From NCBI RefSeq assembly GCF_028453695.1, contig NC_135774.1:4774001-4838000 (forward strand): a DNA stretch of 64,000 bases, written 5' to 3'. Of the stretch, positions 40,013 through 53,120 are shown one piece after another; positions within the stretch are counted from its first letter, which is position 1, and every line of letters begins with the position of its first letter. The stretch is from Augochlora pura. Taxonomy: Eukaryota; Arthropoda; Insecta; Hymenoptera; Halictidae. The position numbers and the translations under genes are program-made. A model generated the notes under the pieces. It searched no databases. It saw only the letters and a program-made list of their open reading frames with translations, and had not been told where the DNA came from.

Positions 40013-41484
40013 TCGAAAACAAGCCAAAGGCACAGCGACTGGCCACGCCACAGTAACCGGTTCCGCTTTCTATGTTTATATTTTTGTATTGCGTGCTTCT
40101 GTTATCGATGAGTTTAGAATTTAGATTAGGTAACCGAAACAGAAAGTTTTAGAACTCTCGTATACGCTGCCACCATCATCTGCAGTTGAATTGTAAAATA
40201 AGAATACAACGTTACAACAGCGATAGTTTAAATAAAAAATAGAGCAAACAATGAACCAGAAAAGACAGGTGCCATTAAAGTTTCGAAGCATTAAGAATCG
40301 TAAAATCCGATACCATTGCGATTACTATCAACATTCGGATCGTGCATCTACCGTCTTTCACGTATTTAGCAGTAGGTGTTTTCTGGAAATGATTTATCGA
40401 TACTCGATAAAAGTCGAGATGGAAATATACGATGCAAACGCAGGTGTTATGTGGAATTTACGTTGAAAATCCGAGTGCTTACAGATCCCACTGTTTCCAA
40501 GTCCACAGAGTTCGATCACCTAGATATTAGAACAGAGAACCGATCCATCGGTATTGTTCCACAAATAACAATTTCATCGAGACGCATAGTGTCACGTAAG
40601 AAGTTGTTATTAGGATTCACGTGACGAGTCTTCCAAGAAACTTTCAGATCCCACCGCCTATCGTTGCCATATTATTGCCAAGTCCGAAGTTCGATTAGAC
40701 ATAAGTATAATTCCAGTTTAGACGTAAGATTGTTTCTTCTCCATACACGCGTAGTAGATGCACTGTCTGTGCATGCCGCTTCGATAGTGGTCTCGTTGCA
40801 TGTTTGCTCGTACTAGTTGTTGCCCAAGTAGCCGTAGTAAATATGTATAGGATACATATGATCACCATATATATATGTATATAGATATACATATACACGG
40901 TCCATGCACCCTTACCGCTTTCGCGTGTACACACGAAATACCCTCGCGTCGCGGGTTACTCCCCTTACTGAGATCGAGCACGTCGACAGGAATCTACGGC
41001 TCGGTTCGAGCCGTGTAATTTCTAGTTGTATCGAATTATCTTGGGAAACTGGGAACTATCGTCCAGATTTTAGGAGTGAAACGCAAATATACGTGCAGGC
41101 TGAGCCGCGCGAGATTGGAATTGCAAATATCTCCGTTGCGCTCTCCGACGACGCGAGAAAAAAAATTCCCGATAGCAAATGTTCGATTCGGAAGGATTCA
41201 TGATACGACAGAGATCGCTTTCTCGAGACTTTCGTGCCAGAGCACTTTTTCTCTTTAAACAACGTATGCGCGTTTCCTACAACGTTTCGTGTCCTAAAGT
41301 ATCTCAAACTACCATATTAATATCCACCTATAGAACAAACTTAATTGGTTGTGTTACATAAATTCGATTCAGTTTTATCGCGTTATCTCAAATTCGTATA
41401 ATAATGCAAATTAATATAATAGAAAAGATAAGTTCACATCATAAATTACATAAATTATATAAATTTTCATAAATATGAAAAGTA

Positions 41485-41709
41485 ACAGACAACCGAAAAT
41501 ACTCTCCAATTTTCCCTCAGCTTGCAAACATAAATGGACGATTTGGGAAAAGGAGATACGATTATTCGAGCCTCGGTGCTCATTTTTATAGTTGCCGTGT
41601 GCAACGACTATAAAAACGGGCCGCAAGGGTCGAATAATCGTATCTCCTCTTCTCAAATTGTCCATTTCTGTCTATAAAATGAGAGACAATTATTGAAGAG
41701 GATTTACTG
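41485..41709. mobile_element. hairpin-forming MITE
   Basis: A near-perfect inverted repeat spans 41532-41667. Each arm of about 65 bp carries aaatggac(g/a)atttg, aggagatacgattattcga and tttttatagt in order, with a short central loop around gtgtgc. Beyond the hairpin the right flank ends in ttactg-ta, giving a cagtaaatcctc terminus when read inward. The left flank has a partly matching acagac and actctccaatttt sequence. This suggests a TA-target, pogo/Tc1-type MITE. The outer left boundary is approximate. The folded transcript would be a long stem. Confidence 0.6.
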
Positions 41710-44700
41710 TACTGCCATATTCGAATTCTACTAAAAGGCATACATTAAGTGTCCTAAGAAATTTCATTTGCTTCTGAATTACTTCTTACTTTCCAATTTA
41801 CTGGGTGCTGGAAACGTATATAGCTGGTAAGATAAGCAGTTAAACTTAAACACTATTTCGTAAGAAATAAAAGACCACTGCCATACTGATATGCTACTAA
41901 AAGTCAAGTTTTATTATATGTATTAGGTTTTATTTGTTTCTCTTGATCTTTTGAATTCAAATTAACATTACGGTGCAAAACCAATAAGGTAGAAAATATA
42001 AATAGTTGAGCGTAGTAATTGCTTTCTCGAAAGTAACTACCACACTAAAATCCTGTGTGAAGCTTAAATAGATATTTTAACACATTTTTGGAACTTAGTT
42101 TGTTTCTTAAAAACTGTTTCAGTTGATTACTGAAAATTTTACCATTTATTAATTGCTCTCTACTTAAAGACTGCAACGCAGTCACGATAAAAGTAAGAGA
42201 ACGATCTTTTTATCAATGAAGTTTTTCACCTGTAGAACCCTGTTTACTGTGTCTTCGACATTCACCACAACTGAAGCTGGTCACGAATTTGTCGTGAAAA
42301 ACAGTTATTGTATATTTCATGTTCTAATTTTATTCCTGGCATGAAATTAAAGTATATTCAGAGCTCTAACCAATGATTTCACTTCAATTAAAACTGCAAG
42401 AAACCATGCATGTGTGAAAATTGAATAAGAAAGAATTGTTAAAACTTCAGTCTGTGAACGAAATTTGGTATATTATAGTGCCCAATGTTCATTGGAGGTA
42501 TAAAATTCCAATATGTTCTAAACGGAGCCTAAGATCGATAAAATGACTTGTGGCCAGCTAAAAAAAGAATTAAAAAGGGAATTTCAATATAACAGTGACT
42601 GACGAGAAAAATTCAACTAGTTAAGAGCAGATTAATTTTAAGATATTCAAATATTAATCTCAAGAACGACAGAGAAGACAACAAAAGTATTTTGGTGAAA
42701 TAAATAGTCTTTGACGTTTCATAAGTTTATCTCCTGAAATTCAGAATTTCTTGGTATTATAAGCGAATCGGGGAATCAAATTAAAAGACGCCGAAAATAA
42801 TTCAGGACCAAAAGTATTTTGTACGAAACCATGAAGATTAATAAATAGGCTGCGAATTTTATACATTTTTGACAAAAATAAATGGATCGAATAAAAACAA
42901 AAAAGATATTAGAAGAGTTTGAAAACAATATCACAGTATTTTTAATTTATTGCAATCATTAAAAAAGAAATAATATTTTCATTCACATTTATATTTCTTA
43001 CAATTAATTTAGATAATTTGTATCTTGCACAAAGATCTGCAGTTTAACAATGAATATTATACCTGACCCTAACCTAACGGGTTTAACCTAATGGGTTTTT
43101 GTGAAATTGATTTTGTCAAAATTGAAACACTATTTCAAAATTATTGAAAATTATTAAGGTTGATCGTGAATCGCCCAAAAGGAAAGACAAAATGTTAAAA
43201 CAAATTCGACCAATAAAGAAGCGAATCGTATGTTACTGTTTGCTCGTTCAAAGACAAAATGGCGTAATATAAAAGAACGTGAAATGTAAAGGACCCATCG
43301 GACAAACGTCCTCTCTTTGTCGAGTAGAAAACACAGGGAATTTACTCGAATCTGATCGACGAGTATATCGTTCGAGTTTGATACGCTCACTTTTAATAAC
43401 GTCGCCGCTGATTCATAAAATTTGAAACGCATTTAAATGCGCCCACGCGTAATTACTACCCTCACCTCCCCTAATGATAGAATAATCAAGAATCTTTGAC
43501 CTCGAATAATAAATCTAGCCATCGAGTTCGGTTGATTGCACTCGAACTCCCCCGCTCGGCTACTTAAACTTTCTTTATCAGACGAATTACTCGCCGAGCG
43601 AGTGCAAATTTTACGGCGAACAGCACGCTACAACGTTTGATGAATTCGCCGACGATCCCGGCGTTGAAATGAAATCACTTCTCAGCCCGATAAAGTCGAA
43701 CGATGTAATCAAAGTTTAAGCGAAGATCCTTGAATATTTGAAAACGCGTCATACTTCTTCGCCGGGCGCAAATCTATTTCAAGACGCTTAAATTACAGTA
43801 TTTCTGCTCGGCGATCAACTATTAAAAGCGACGAGGCCTTTGAATATTAAATCCATTTTCCGTTCATCCCCGCCACTTCGATCTCTGTCTCGAGCCGCTT
43901 CACGCAAAATCGCGTTCATTCAATTCCGCTCTGATTGCCTCGCGATGCGTAAAATTTTTGATTGAGCGTTTCACGATCTTCCATTCACCTGAACACAAAT
44001 AACCTGCGGCGGTATCATTTATTATCGATGGAAGTCATTGAATTTTACACGATTTCCAAGCCAGCCGCGATATACACTCCGCACAATCTATATTAAAACC
44101 ATAAACACTCAAATTATGTCGAAACTCCGGCTCCATGATCGTACAATAACGCACGAATCGCTTTTCTATTGAAATCGATGAATTATGGATTATCTGTAGT
44201 GATTAATAACGAAAAATGCCGTAATTACATGTAGTCATTAAACTGATGCTTCTTTTATCCACTCAATTGAAGATTCCGAAATATTAGCTGCTACACATGG
44301 TTTATTAAAAGTAATCTATTAAATGTTATATTCTCTTTGTGTTTCAAGCGAACAAGATTATTTATGTTTCATTTCGTATGTAACCTTCCTTTAGCAAAGA
44401 CAATTGGATTTCTTTTTTCGTTTTCTGAATAAATGGTAAAATTTTCAGGAAGCATTCACTAACGTACATTACGTAGAAAGAAAAAATAACTATTAATTTT
44501 CTGTGAATTTAAATGATACGACAAAAGGATCTGCGTCTGATAAATAATCAAGTTAAGTTTTATTGCAATTAATAAATCAAATTGGAGTTCACTTAAACAG
44601 AAAAAGAAACATTTAGCGAAACAATTTGATAACGAATAAGTTTTATTCAAGCTTTTGTCCATTAAAATTTCAAATTTAATTAAACATCTATATAAAAAGA

Positions 44701-45398
44701 GAACGGAAATGTGTAAACAAGTAGCTTCTTTCTTGAAAAATCTATTCCTTTTTATTATCGTAGCGAACAAAAGTATGCCAGATATAAGTATATTGATATT
44801 GTCGTAACAATATTCACCGATATATTCGGTAAACATTTTGTTATACTAATCTTTGTTTCATGTGGTATATTCTAGTTACTAAATAAAACAGTGTAATATG
44901 TTTCAAATAACTCTTTCGTGCAGTTCATCCTGTATATACGTTAAATGGTTTCACAAAATTTGGTAATTGTAACCGATTTGCAAAAGATATGTCAAAAAGA
45001 AATAATAGGATTTTTTTATTCGATACTCCATTTCCAATCCCCTAGACTGGAAAATCTGAATTAATACACTGAATCAAGTTTTAATTACTATAAGTTTAAA
45101 TGTAGACAAATTAAGAAATCCATTTGACAAAGTATAAAAATCAAAAGTCAAAAGAGTAGAAAACTCATCAAAATATATCAGTGGTTCTTAATAATAAAGA
45201 CAGCTTATAACTGGCTTCTATTATTTCTATTTTATACAACAAAATTCATTCTGTACATATGAAATTGAATCTCGTCACTCATATAACAGTTACATTTTGA
45301 ACAATTATTTAAATTTAAGCTTTGACGACAAAAAATAATTTTGGGACGTGTTACAACAATTTTAATGGCGCCGCAGAGCAACGATTTAAATTGCCCTT

Positions 45399-45445
45399 CG
45401 AGTGCAAAGGGTTCGTATTCTCAAAAACGAGACCTTAAATGAAAG
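45399..45445. mobile_element. relic transposon ends just upstream of the Tc1-type element
   Basis: Read on the minus strand, CCCTTTGCACTCG at about 45400-45412 is identical to the terminus of the piggyBac-like element at 50438. It is followed by a fragment like the right arm of the MITE at 7805-8044 (aaacgagaccttaaatgaaa). No partner ends were found, so these are treated as truncated remnants. Confidence 0.4.
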
Positions 45446-45449
45446 ATTA

Positions 45450-47100
45450 CAGTGAGTCACGAAAGTATTCGAACGCTGTAAAATAAAAAGTTTGCCGCGA
45501 AATAAATGTGAGACCCATTACGAATTACAAAATATTTTTATTCCTGTAGTAACATACAAGTATCGCGGTTATACATATTAAATTTCAAGCGTCTACAATA
45601 ACGTCAACCATACTTATGAAAGATTTATTGCCAATATCAGTTAAACGAACGTCATAAAAGTATTCGAACGATCGAAATTTGTACATAAATCAATCCTTGA
45701 ATTCGACAAATTGTAAACATTGGTTCCTTCAGTTGACGTTACACACTTCGCCTGTTCAGTTCTGGAAGTGTTAAGAAGATTGTACAATTTGTATTAATAA
45801 TGTATTCAAAAAAGTCCGAAACCAGCATTACTGATAGAAAATTGATAATCAAGTGGCACAATGAAGGCAAGAGCTATGCCGAAATAGCACAGTTATTAGG
45901 GAAAAGTAAATCTACTATTCACTAGATAGTAAAAAAAGTAAAAACCACTGGAGTTCTTCAGAATGAAGACCGTTCTGGCCGGCTAAAGAAATTAACGAAA
46001 AGGGAAGAGAATGTAATTGTGCGTGAAATAAAAAAGGATCCAACTATTTCGGCTCCAAAACTTGCGACACTAGTTATTGATAGCTTTGGGAAACAAGTTT
46101 ATCGGGAACTTTGTCGAAGAATCCTCCGTGAATATAATTTTCATGGTGGTATTCCCCGAAAGAAACCATTTGTTAGCAAAGTTAACAAGCAGAAGAAACT
46201 AAATTTCGCTGAAAGATATGTAAGCAAGGACAAAGACTTTTGGAAATGCATTATTTTCTCGGACGAAAGTAAATTGAACATATTCGGCCCCGATGAATGT
46301 TATAAAATTTGGAGAAAACCAAATAGAGAGATGGATTTTAAAAATCTACGTACAACCGCAAAGAATGGAGGAGGATCGATAATGGTGTGGGGGTGTATGG
46401 CGGTCAGTGGTGTTGGAATCCTCGCCATTATTGATGGAATATTAGATAAATATAAATATAGGCAGAAATTAAAGGATAATTTGAAGCAAAGTGCGGAAAA
46501 ACTAGGAATAGTAGATGATTTTCATTTTCAACAGGACAATGATCCTAAACATACCGTACATATTGTTAAACAGTGGATCATATACTCGTATAACGTATCC
46601 CACATGTTAGAAACATCTCCACAAAGTCCGGATATCAATCCCATTGAGCACTTATGGGCAGAAATTTGCAGACAACTAAGTAAATATAATATTAATTCCA
46701 AGGAAGGATTAAAACAACAATTTTTGATGTTTGGAACAAAATAGGAACAGAAATAACAGAAACTTTGGTTGACAGCATACAACGACGTTTCCAAGCCATA
46801 ATAAATGCTCATAGAGGACCGACAAAATATTAAAACTCTACATTTATGCAAAAAATATATTACCAATTTTAATCGTTCGAACTTTAATACTTTTATGGCG
46901 TTTGTTTAGCTGATATTGGCGATAAATCTTTCATAAGTATTATTTATGTTATCGAAAACGCTTGAAATTTAACATGTATAACCGTAATACTTGTATGTTA
47001 TTACAGGAATAAAAATATTTTGTAATTCATAATGGGTCTCACATTTTTTTCGCGTCAAACTTTTTATTTTAGAGCGTTCGAATACTTTCGTGGCTCACTG
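45450..47100 (+). mobile_element. Tc1/mariner-type transposon, 1651 bp, long IR/DR-like termini
   Basis: The element starts cagtgagtcacgaaag and ends with the inverse ctttcgtggctcactg. It is flanked by TA at 45448-45449 and 47101-47102, the Tc1/mariner target. The inverted repeats are unusually long: 45450-45680 and 46866-47100, with about nine mismatches in the outer 145 bp. Near the inner edge of each is a second version of the outer motif (aaaagtattcgaacgat on the left), so each terminus carries two direct-repeat sites, the IR/DR arrangement. One transposase gene lies between. The high similarity of the arms suggests a fairly recent insertion, although the transposase is broken. Confidence 0.92.
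45800..46833 (+). pseudogene. Tc1-like transposase, broken by a nonsense codon and a frameshift
   Basis: The frame from ATG at 45800 encodes an N-terminal helix-turn-helix region (RKLIIKWHNEGKSYAEIAQL) and then a basic RSGRLKKLTKREE segment. The catalytic domain follows: first Asp in SDESKLNIFG (46262), second in QQDNDPKHT (46535) and Glu in SPDINPIEHLW (46646). Between the second Asp and the Glu are 36 residues by my count, versus 34 in classical Tc1. A TAG at 45923 interrupts the helix-turn-helix region after STIH. Near 46723 the frame shifts by one base, apparently a lost base in a T-run, after which the C-terminus continues to TAA at 46831. This copy cannot make full-length enzyme unless suppressed or edited. 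Confidence 0.9.
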
Positions 47101-49428
47101 TATGTTCCTTCTTCGCGTCTTATTCTTTCACGTAGACCAGCCTTGTCCTACTAGCTACCAGATACCCAGTACAAGTCACGTGACGCGAGTCAACAATCAC
47201 TCCATTTCATTTGCTTCTAATGACGTTCAACGCCGCGAGAGGAAGGTGCAAACAATTCCTTAAAACAGGATCGATCCGATTAAGCCAGCGTAACCGTGAC
47301 CACGATATTGCGCAGCAACGTCCGCCTCGACATGGCCAAGTTTCCAAATTCCGGCGAGTTGCTCGAATAAACAATGGCGTCGCAAATAGAAGTTTGCTGA
47401 CAGGCCGGCCGTCTTGGAACGGTTCGTTGAGGAAGGTTGTAGTCGGTAACGAATTAGTCCCGGGCCGGCTCACAACGCCGGGTCGTTTGGAACATTGAAG
47501 GGGGTCTCGATAGGGTTAGGTGAGTGTTCAAGTAGCCGATTTCGCGCAGCACGATAACCACGACACGTTGCACGGCCGAGGAGACGCCGACAGTATCGGT
47601 CGACAAGGGTTTCAAGGTACCGGTCGACGTCCACGATCTCAGTAATTGCGTTTCTCCACCTATTACCGATCGCTCGACCCCCTTATCCGATCGCGTCGTT
47701 CTATACTTCGCCCTGCCCCCCCCCCCCCCTACCCATCACCAGTTACGTATCGCTGTTTCCTCAACCGTTTTAATCTCGCGTACAATGATCTCTCGCGATT
47801 CTTTCCTTTCACATGGAAAGATCGTTTAGCGCGTATCGGTAAACGTCCTCCACCCGAACGACAAACAAACACGCCTGAGGAACGTGGAACAACGAGACAC
47901 GTTCGTTGATAATTAACGGGCGAACGATGGTACAAAGCTCATTTGAACAACACTGTACTTTGATGAGGCTTTTGAGGACGTTACGAATAGAATCGATAGA
48001 TGCGGCTAAGGAATATCATTTAGCGTAAACGCCGCGATTACCTTGTGCTCTAGAAATTTAACTCGGTCGGGATATGCAGTCGGAAGACTAAAATACCGTG
48101 TAGAGGAAAATTCAGAAATATTTTATTGAAAGATATAGAGCGACAATCTAAAAATGTTTGAATGTTTTGTTCTAGAAGCACGAAATCTGTTCACATAAGT
48201 TCTCTTGTGTCGACTAATTTTGTATCTCTGTTTACTTACAGAAATTTAAGAGAAATTATTGACAATATGAAAATATGTAAATGGAAAACGAAAGGAAACT
48301 ATAACGAAATTCAATAATCCGTGCATCTCTGACTTGAATCAATGAAAACTACAATCGTATAACGATACACATACCAACGATAATAGCAACGTCACGTTGT
48401 GTTCTATTTTTTATGAAGTCCTTAAACTTTTCGATATATGACACTTTAGTTTTACTCCTGGTGGAACATAATAACGGAATTTGTACGAATATATATGATA
48501 CACCTTACAGCATAGTTTGTTGATCAGTGTTTTAGAATAGCAGCGTCGCAAACTGAAATAATGGGAAAACACAAACTGCATGAGAATTTCGATAAATACG
48601 GACACGGTATAATTAATATTAATCCTATGTAAGTATCATTTGACGCATCACACTGTGCATGTGCAAAGTGTTAGGTGATTGACGGACAAATACAAAATAG
48701 ATTGCATTGAATTATCGATTATAGCTGGCAACAGAAAATAGTATTGAATAGAACTCCGACGGGTTCCGAAAAGCTTGTTTCTCTGTGACTCGAGTTTATG
48801 GAACCTTGGTAGTTCTAGTAAGTGGAAAACCGTGATTTAGCTTCTAAACTGAAAAATCGACGTACCTAACCGTTTATTTACGGAAAATCTTTTTATGCAG
48901 CGTTAAAAACTTTTATTCGAAACGTCCTCCAAATACCATTAAAAGTTTGATACTATTTTTTTTTAAATCGAATGGAACGGCACGTTCACTAGAACCGTCC
49001 ACGTAACTGTTTTAAATCTTGCCAAATATCCGAGACAGTATCCGGTACGTTCGTCATCGGATAAACCGCGTGTTTCTAGTGGTCAGCGTAACAAATAAAT
49101 CATGGTATTTCATCGATGTAAATCTGTTTATTCGTATAAACCGGGCTGATAGAAAGTCCCGTTATCCGGTATCGGGGTATCGGTCGACTGTTTGCCTCCT
49201 TCGTCACGTGCCGCGGATAATTTTGTTATTTTTAACGAACGCATTGGTTTCGTAATGACGTTAGTTTGCGCGTCACGTTTCATTATTCGTTAGAGCCACG
49301 GGGGACCATTGTAACCCGCGGATCATCGCATGCCGATCGGGAAACGAAACACAGCTCGTCCGCACGGATTCCCCCACATTCGATTTGCGAGCGGATTTCA
49401 CGTTTTTCCACGTTGCTCACGCGCGTAG

Positions 49429-49728
<300 letters not shown>

Positions 49729-49863
49729 TGAGTACAAGTGATTTCCCCTGATCAGTATGTTTCGAAATTCTGTTGCTTGCATTACGTTCTTTAACGTGTT
49801 TACTTTAACCAATTCGCAGTCGGATTGCACTTTCATCGGACTCGGAAGCTAACTTTCATTATA

Positions 49864-50428
49864 CAGTGAGTCAACAAAGTTTTCGTACACCTTTTGAAAT
49901 GGAATAACTATTGTATATTCGAGACAGCTGAACTACATGTTTTTAAGATGTCGCAGAGATTAGTTTATTAAACATGTGGCCAAAAACTTGTTTCCAACAT
50001 TTGCGATTGTTTGACAAATTAAATATAGCATATTAAGAAACGATGTTCTTTCGAGAATTTTAACTGAGCCTAAAACGAAAATTTAAAAAATGTGGTTTGA
50101 AGATGTCGGTAGATTATATGCATACTTTAAATTTTATCGGAATCAGTTAACGGTGTTGTGAACTAAAAATAATTAAAGATTGCAAAGTATGTACCAATGT
50201 CAATTAAATTTTCGGTATGCATGTAAGTTATCGAGATTTGCAAATCAAAAAGTTGAGAAACATTCTTTAATTTATTTTATCATTTTAATCAAATTTAAGT
50301 TTTGAAAACAATGTTTCCACCATTGTCTGACAAACTAATTTGTTATAATTTTAATAAATTTAAGTCCGTTATAAAAAAAAATTATTTCACTTTGAAGTCT
50401 GTACGAAAACTTTCTTGATCCATGTTGA
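49864..50428. mobile_element. Tc1/mariner-like non-autonomous element, diverged ends
   Basis: The left end after ta reads cagtgagtcaacaaag and then ttttcgtacacctt. The right end read inward contains gatcaagaaagttttcgtac and then agacttc. The shared core aaagttttcgtaca, the ta boundary and the cagtgagtca start match Tc1/mariner-type termini, the same first ten bases as the element at 45450. About 565 bp of interior has no transposase. The right terminus is eroded. Confidence 0.6.
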
Positions 50429-50437
50429 TACATTAGA

Positions 50438-50778
50438 TTAACCCTTTGCACTCGGGTTTATATAAACTCCAAAATAAAACCATTTGTCTCAATCTATAGC
50501 ATTGCCATCTGGTATGGTTGCTCTTATTCGATCCTTACAAAAATTAATATGTTTATTGAATGCGACAGTAGTTAATATTGGTTCAACTCTATAAGCGTGT
50601 TACAGTTTATTGGATGTAAAAGATATGTTGGATTGCATAATTAAAAATTGGAAGATCGCATTGCATGCATCATATAATTCATATCTAAAATAAATAAATA
50701 AGGACGTTCATTTCGATCTAACAGAATTCCAATGAATTTAATAATATTAGGGATCGCCACTCGAGTGCAAAGAGTTAA
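50438..50778. mobile_element. piggyBac-like MITE (341 bp)
   Basis: The ends are TTAACCCTTTGCACTCGGGT and, read inward from the right, TTAACTCTTTGCACTCGAGT, differing at only two of 20 positions. TTAA flanks both sides. The interior is AT-rich and non-coding. This is the clearest of the piggyBac-like MITEs here. A relic of the same terminus lies at 45400. Confidence 0.82.
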
Positions 50779-52913
50779 AGCACATTTTAACAGAATTTTT
50801 AGGATGCATTGACTACGATCAGTTTTAATTTTTAAGTTTCAGTGTCTTTAAAGGTTATTATTTAATTAAAGATTATTTAAAGATATAAAGATAAAGTTTT
50901 GAAATGCAGAAGCAATTTATCTTATTTTAACTAATCTACTCTAATCAGTTATTAAATATGATGCAAGTCTCTTAATACTCTTTTATGATATAGTTAAGCA
51001 GTGTAATATTTGTGACGATCATTGGAATAAAAAAATTAAGGATTCTTTCCTCCTTCTCTCCAACTATGAAAATGCATAATTCATTCTGAAATTACGTATA
51101 CCTACTTTTAAGAAATGAATGTAGAAAACTGCTCTTTTCTATTTGTTTTTTAAAACAAGCCCCTTTTTAAAATATAGATCGATTTTTTATTACATAACAA
51201 ATATTACACACTGAAAATAAAACACAAATTTAACGTATAATCTCTGAAGAAATAAATATGGAATGAATGAGCTTCATGCGACCAAGTATCTTCATCTAAG
51301 TGACTTCATCTATATGAGAAGAACAATATATGTAGAAGGTTATAAGAAGATTCGGATTTCAAAAATTACTTGTACAACTTAAAACTTTATCTTTATATTT
51401 TAAAAAAGTTTAGTGAGATATTATCAATACAAAATAGTTTAATTACAAACGATAAAAATGACTTGCTTTATTCCTTGATTTATTCTTTACCGTATATACA
51501 TTCATTTAAGCTACTTTATAGTTAATAACTTATAATACTAGCAGCAAAAGAAAATCTATATTGCACGAACGAAAAATGTGATGTATACATCTCATTTGAG
51601 ATTCAATCATTTGAATTGCCAATTAAATGTTAATAATCGTCTTCTTTAATCTGTTACAATTTACAGAAAGGGAATAAACTAAGTAAAATTCAACCTATAC
51701 CTTTGTGAGCGTGGGTGTAATTTTATTTTTAAATTATATTTATTAAAGTGTTATATTTGCCAGTTCGAATAGAATCTAAAGTTGAATGGTCTCATATTAA
51801 CAAATACATATTTCTAAAACCTTATTAATGAATCTCCTAATACAGTAACAACTATATTTCTTTGAGATGTTTTGCTGCAAATGGAATTTTCATTTTAGAA
51901 TACGATGTACATATATTACCAGCTCATTAAATTCTTTGAAATCAGCAACAACATATTCATACATTGATAATTTAAATCTTGAATATAATATCGAGTAGAA
52001 TCAAGTTAAATTGGGATCTTGACTCAGTTTCATATTGATCGCAAAAATGGGAACAATATTTAAATATTCTTTGTAACATATAAACATTTAGGTGAAATGT
52101 AGATCTTTTTAGACGAGAGTAAGGCAAATATGGGCAAAATACACTTTGCAACAATATTAAATCGGATTCTAGTGCAAGATCAATTAAAAAGTGTATTAAT
52201 AAAATAAAGATTAACCCAGATAATGGTTTCACATGATTGCTGTCGATTCAAATTCGTGAAACCTTCGCGAAACATTTTTTTATGTTCGCTTTTAAAGCGA
52301 ACGGTTATGAACAGTTCTCTGGGCGACGGGAACTGCCATTTTTTGGCGCGATTTCAGCCGAGGTTCGATAGTCTCTACCAGCCAGGAACAACCGAAAACA
52401 CTTGAGGGAGCAATTGTACCAACCAGGACAAATTTGTTCCCGGGATCGCTCGGTGCCATTTCCCATCCCCCTATTTTTCCCCTGCCACTCGTATCATCCC
52501 CCTTGTCTGCCTCGACCGGCCTATCCCCGAGTGTTCTGATATTAACGCTGCTCCTATATTCAGACGATCCATGCATACCTAACTTTGCCCTGTTCACCCT
52601 TTCCTTCCTTTACGTTACGTTCCCTTCCGGATCTCGAGGCTCAAGGGCGATCCCGCGGTCCGAGTAGAAAACGAGGAACATTAAGGGAAATCGATAAGAA
52701 AAGGCACCTGTATGCATGAATAAGTTCTCATCGTTCGAGTTAAAATCGCCTATCGATCGGCACCTTCGTTACTCGGAACAATAACACGCTTAAAGAAGAG
52801 AGTTTTCTTTACCTGGGCTCGACCGATCGTTGCCGCCGTCGGAGAGATCGGCGGCGAAGCTTAAAATTAATCCGCTCGAAAGTTTCAGGTAGACGAGATC
52901 GAATATCGTTTGA

Positions 52914-53120
<207 letters not shown>

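Noticed and set aside
43062..43100. Telomere-like cctaac/ttaacctaa motifs
   Set aside because: Only two or three imperfect units with gggttt between them; not a (TTAGG)n array.
47150..48060. GC-rich island as a CpG-island promoter of a nested gene
   Set aside because: No initiator, exon chain or recognisable protein; several similar islands occur across the introns.
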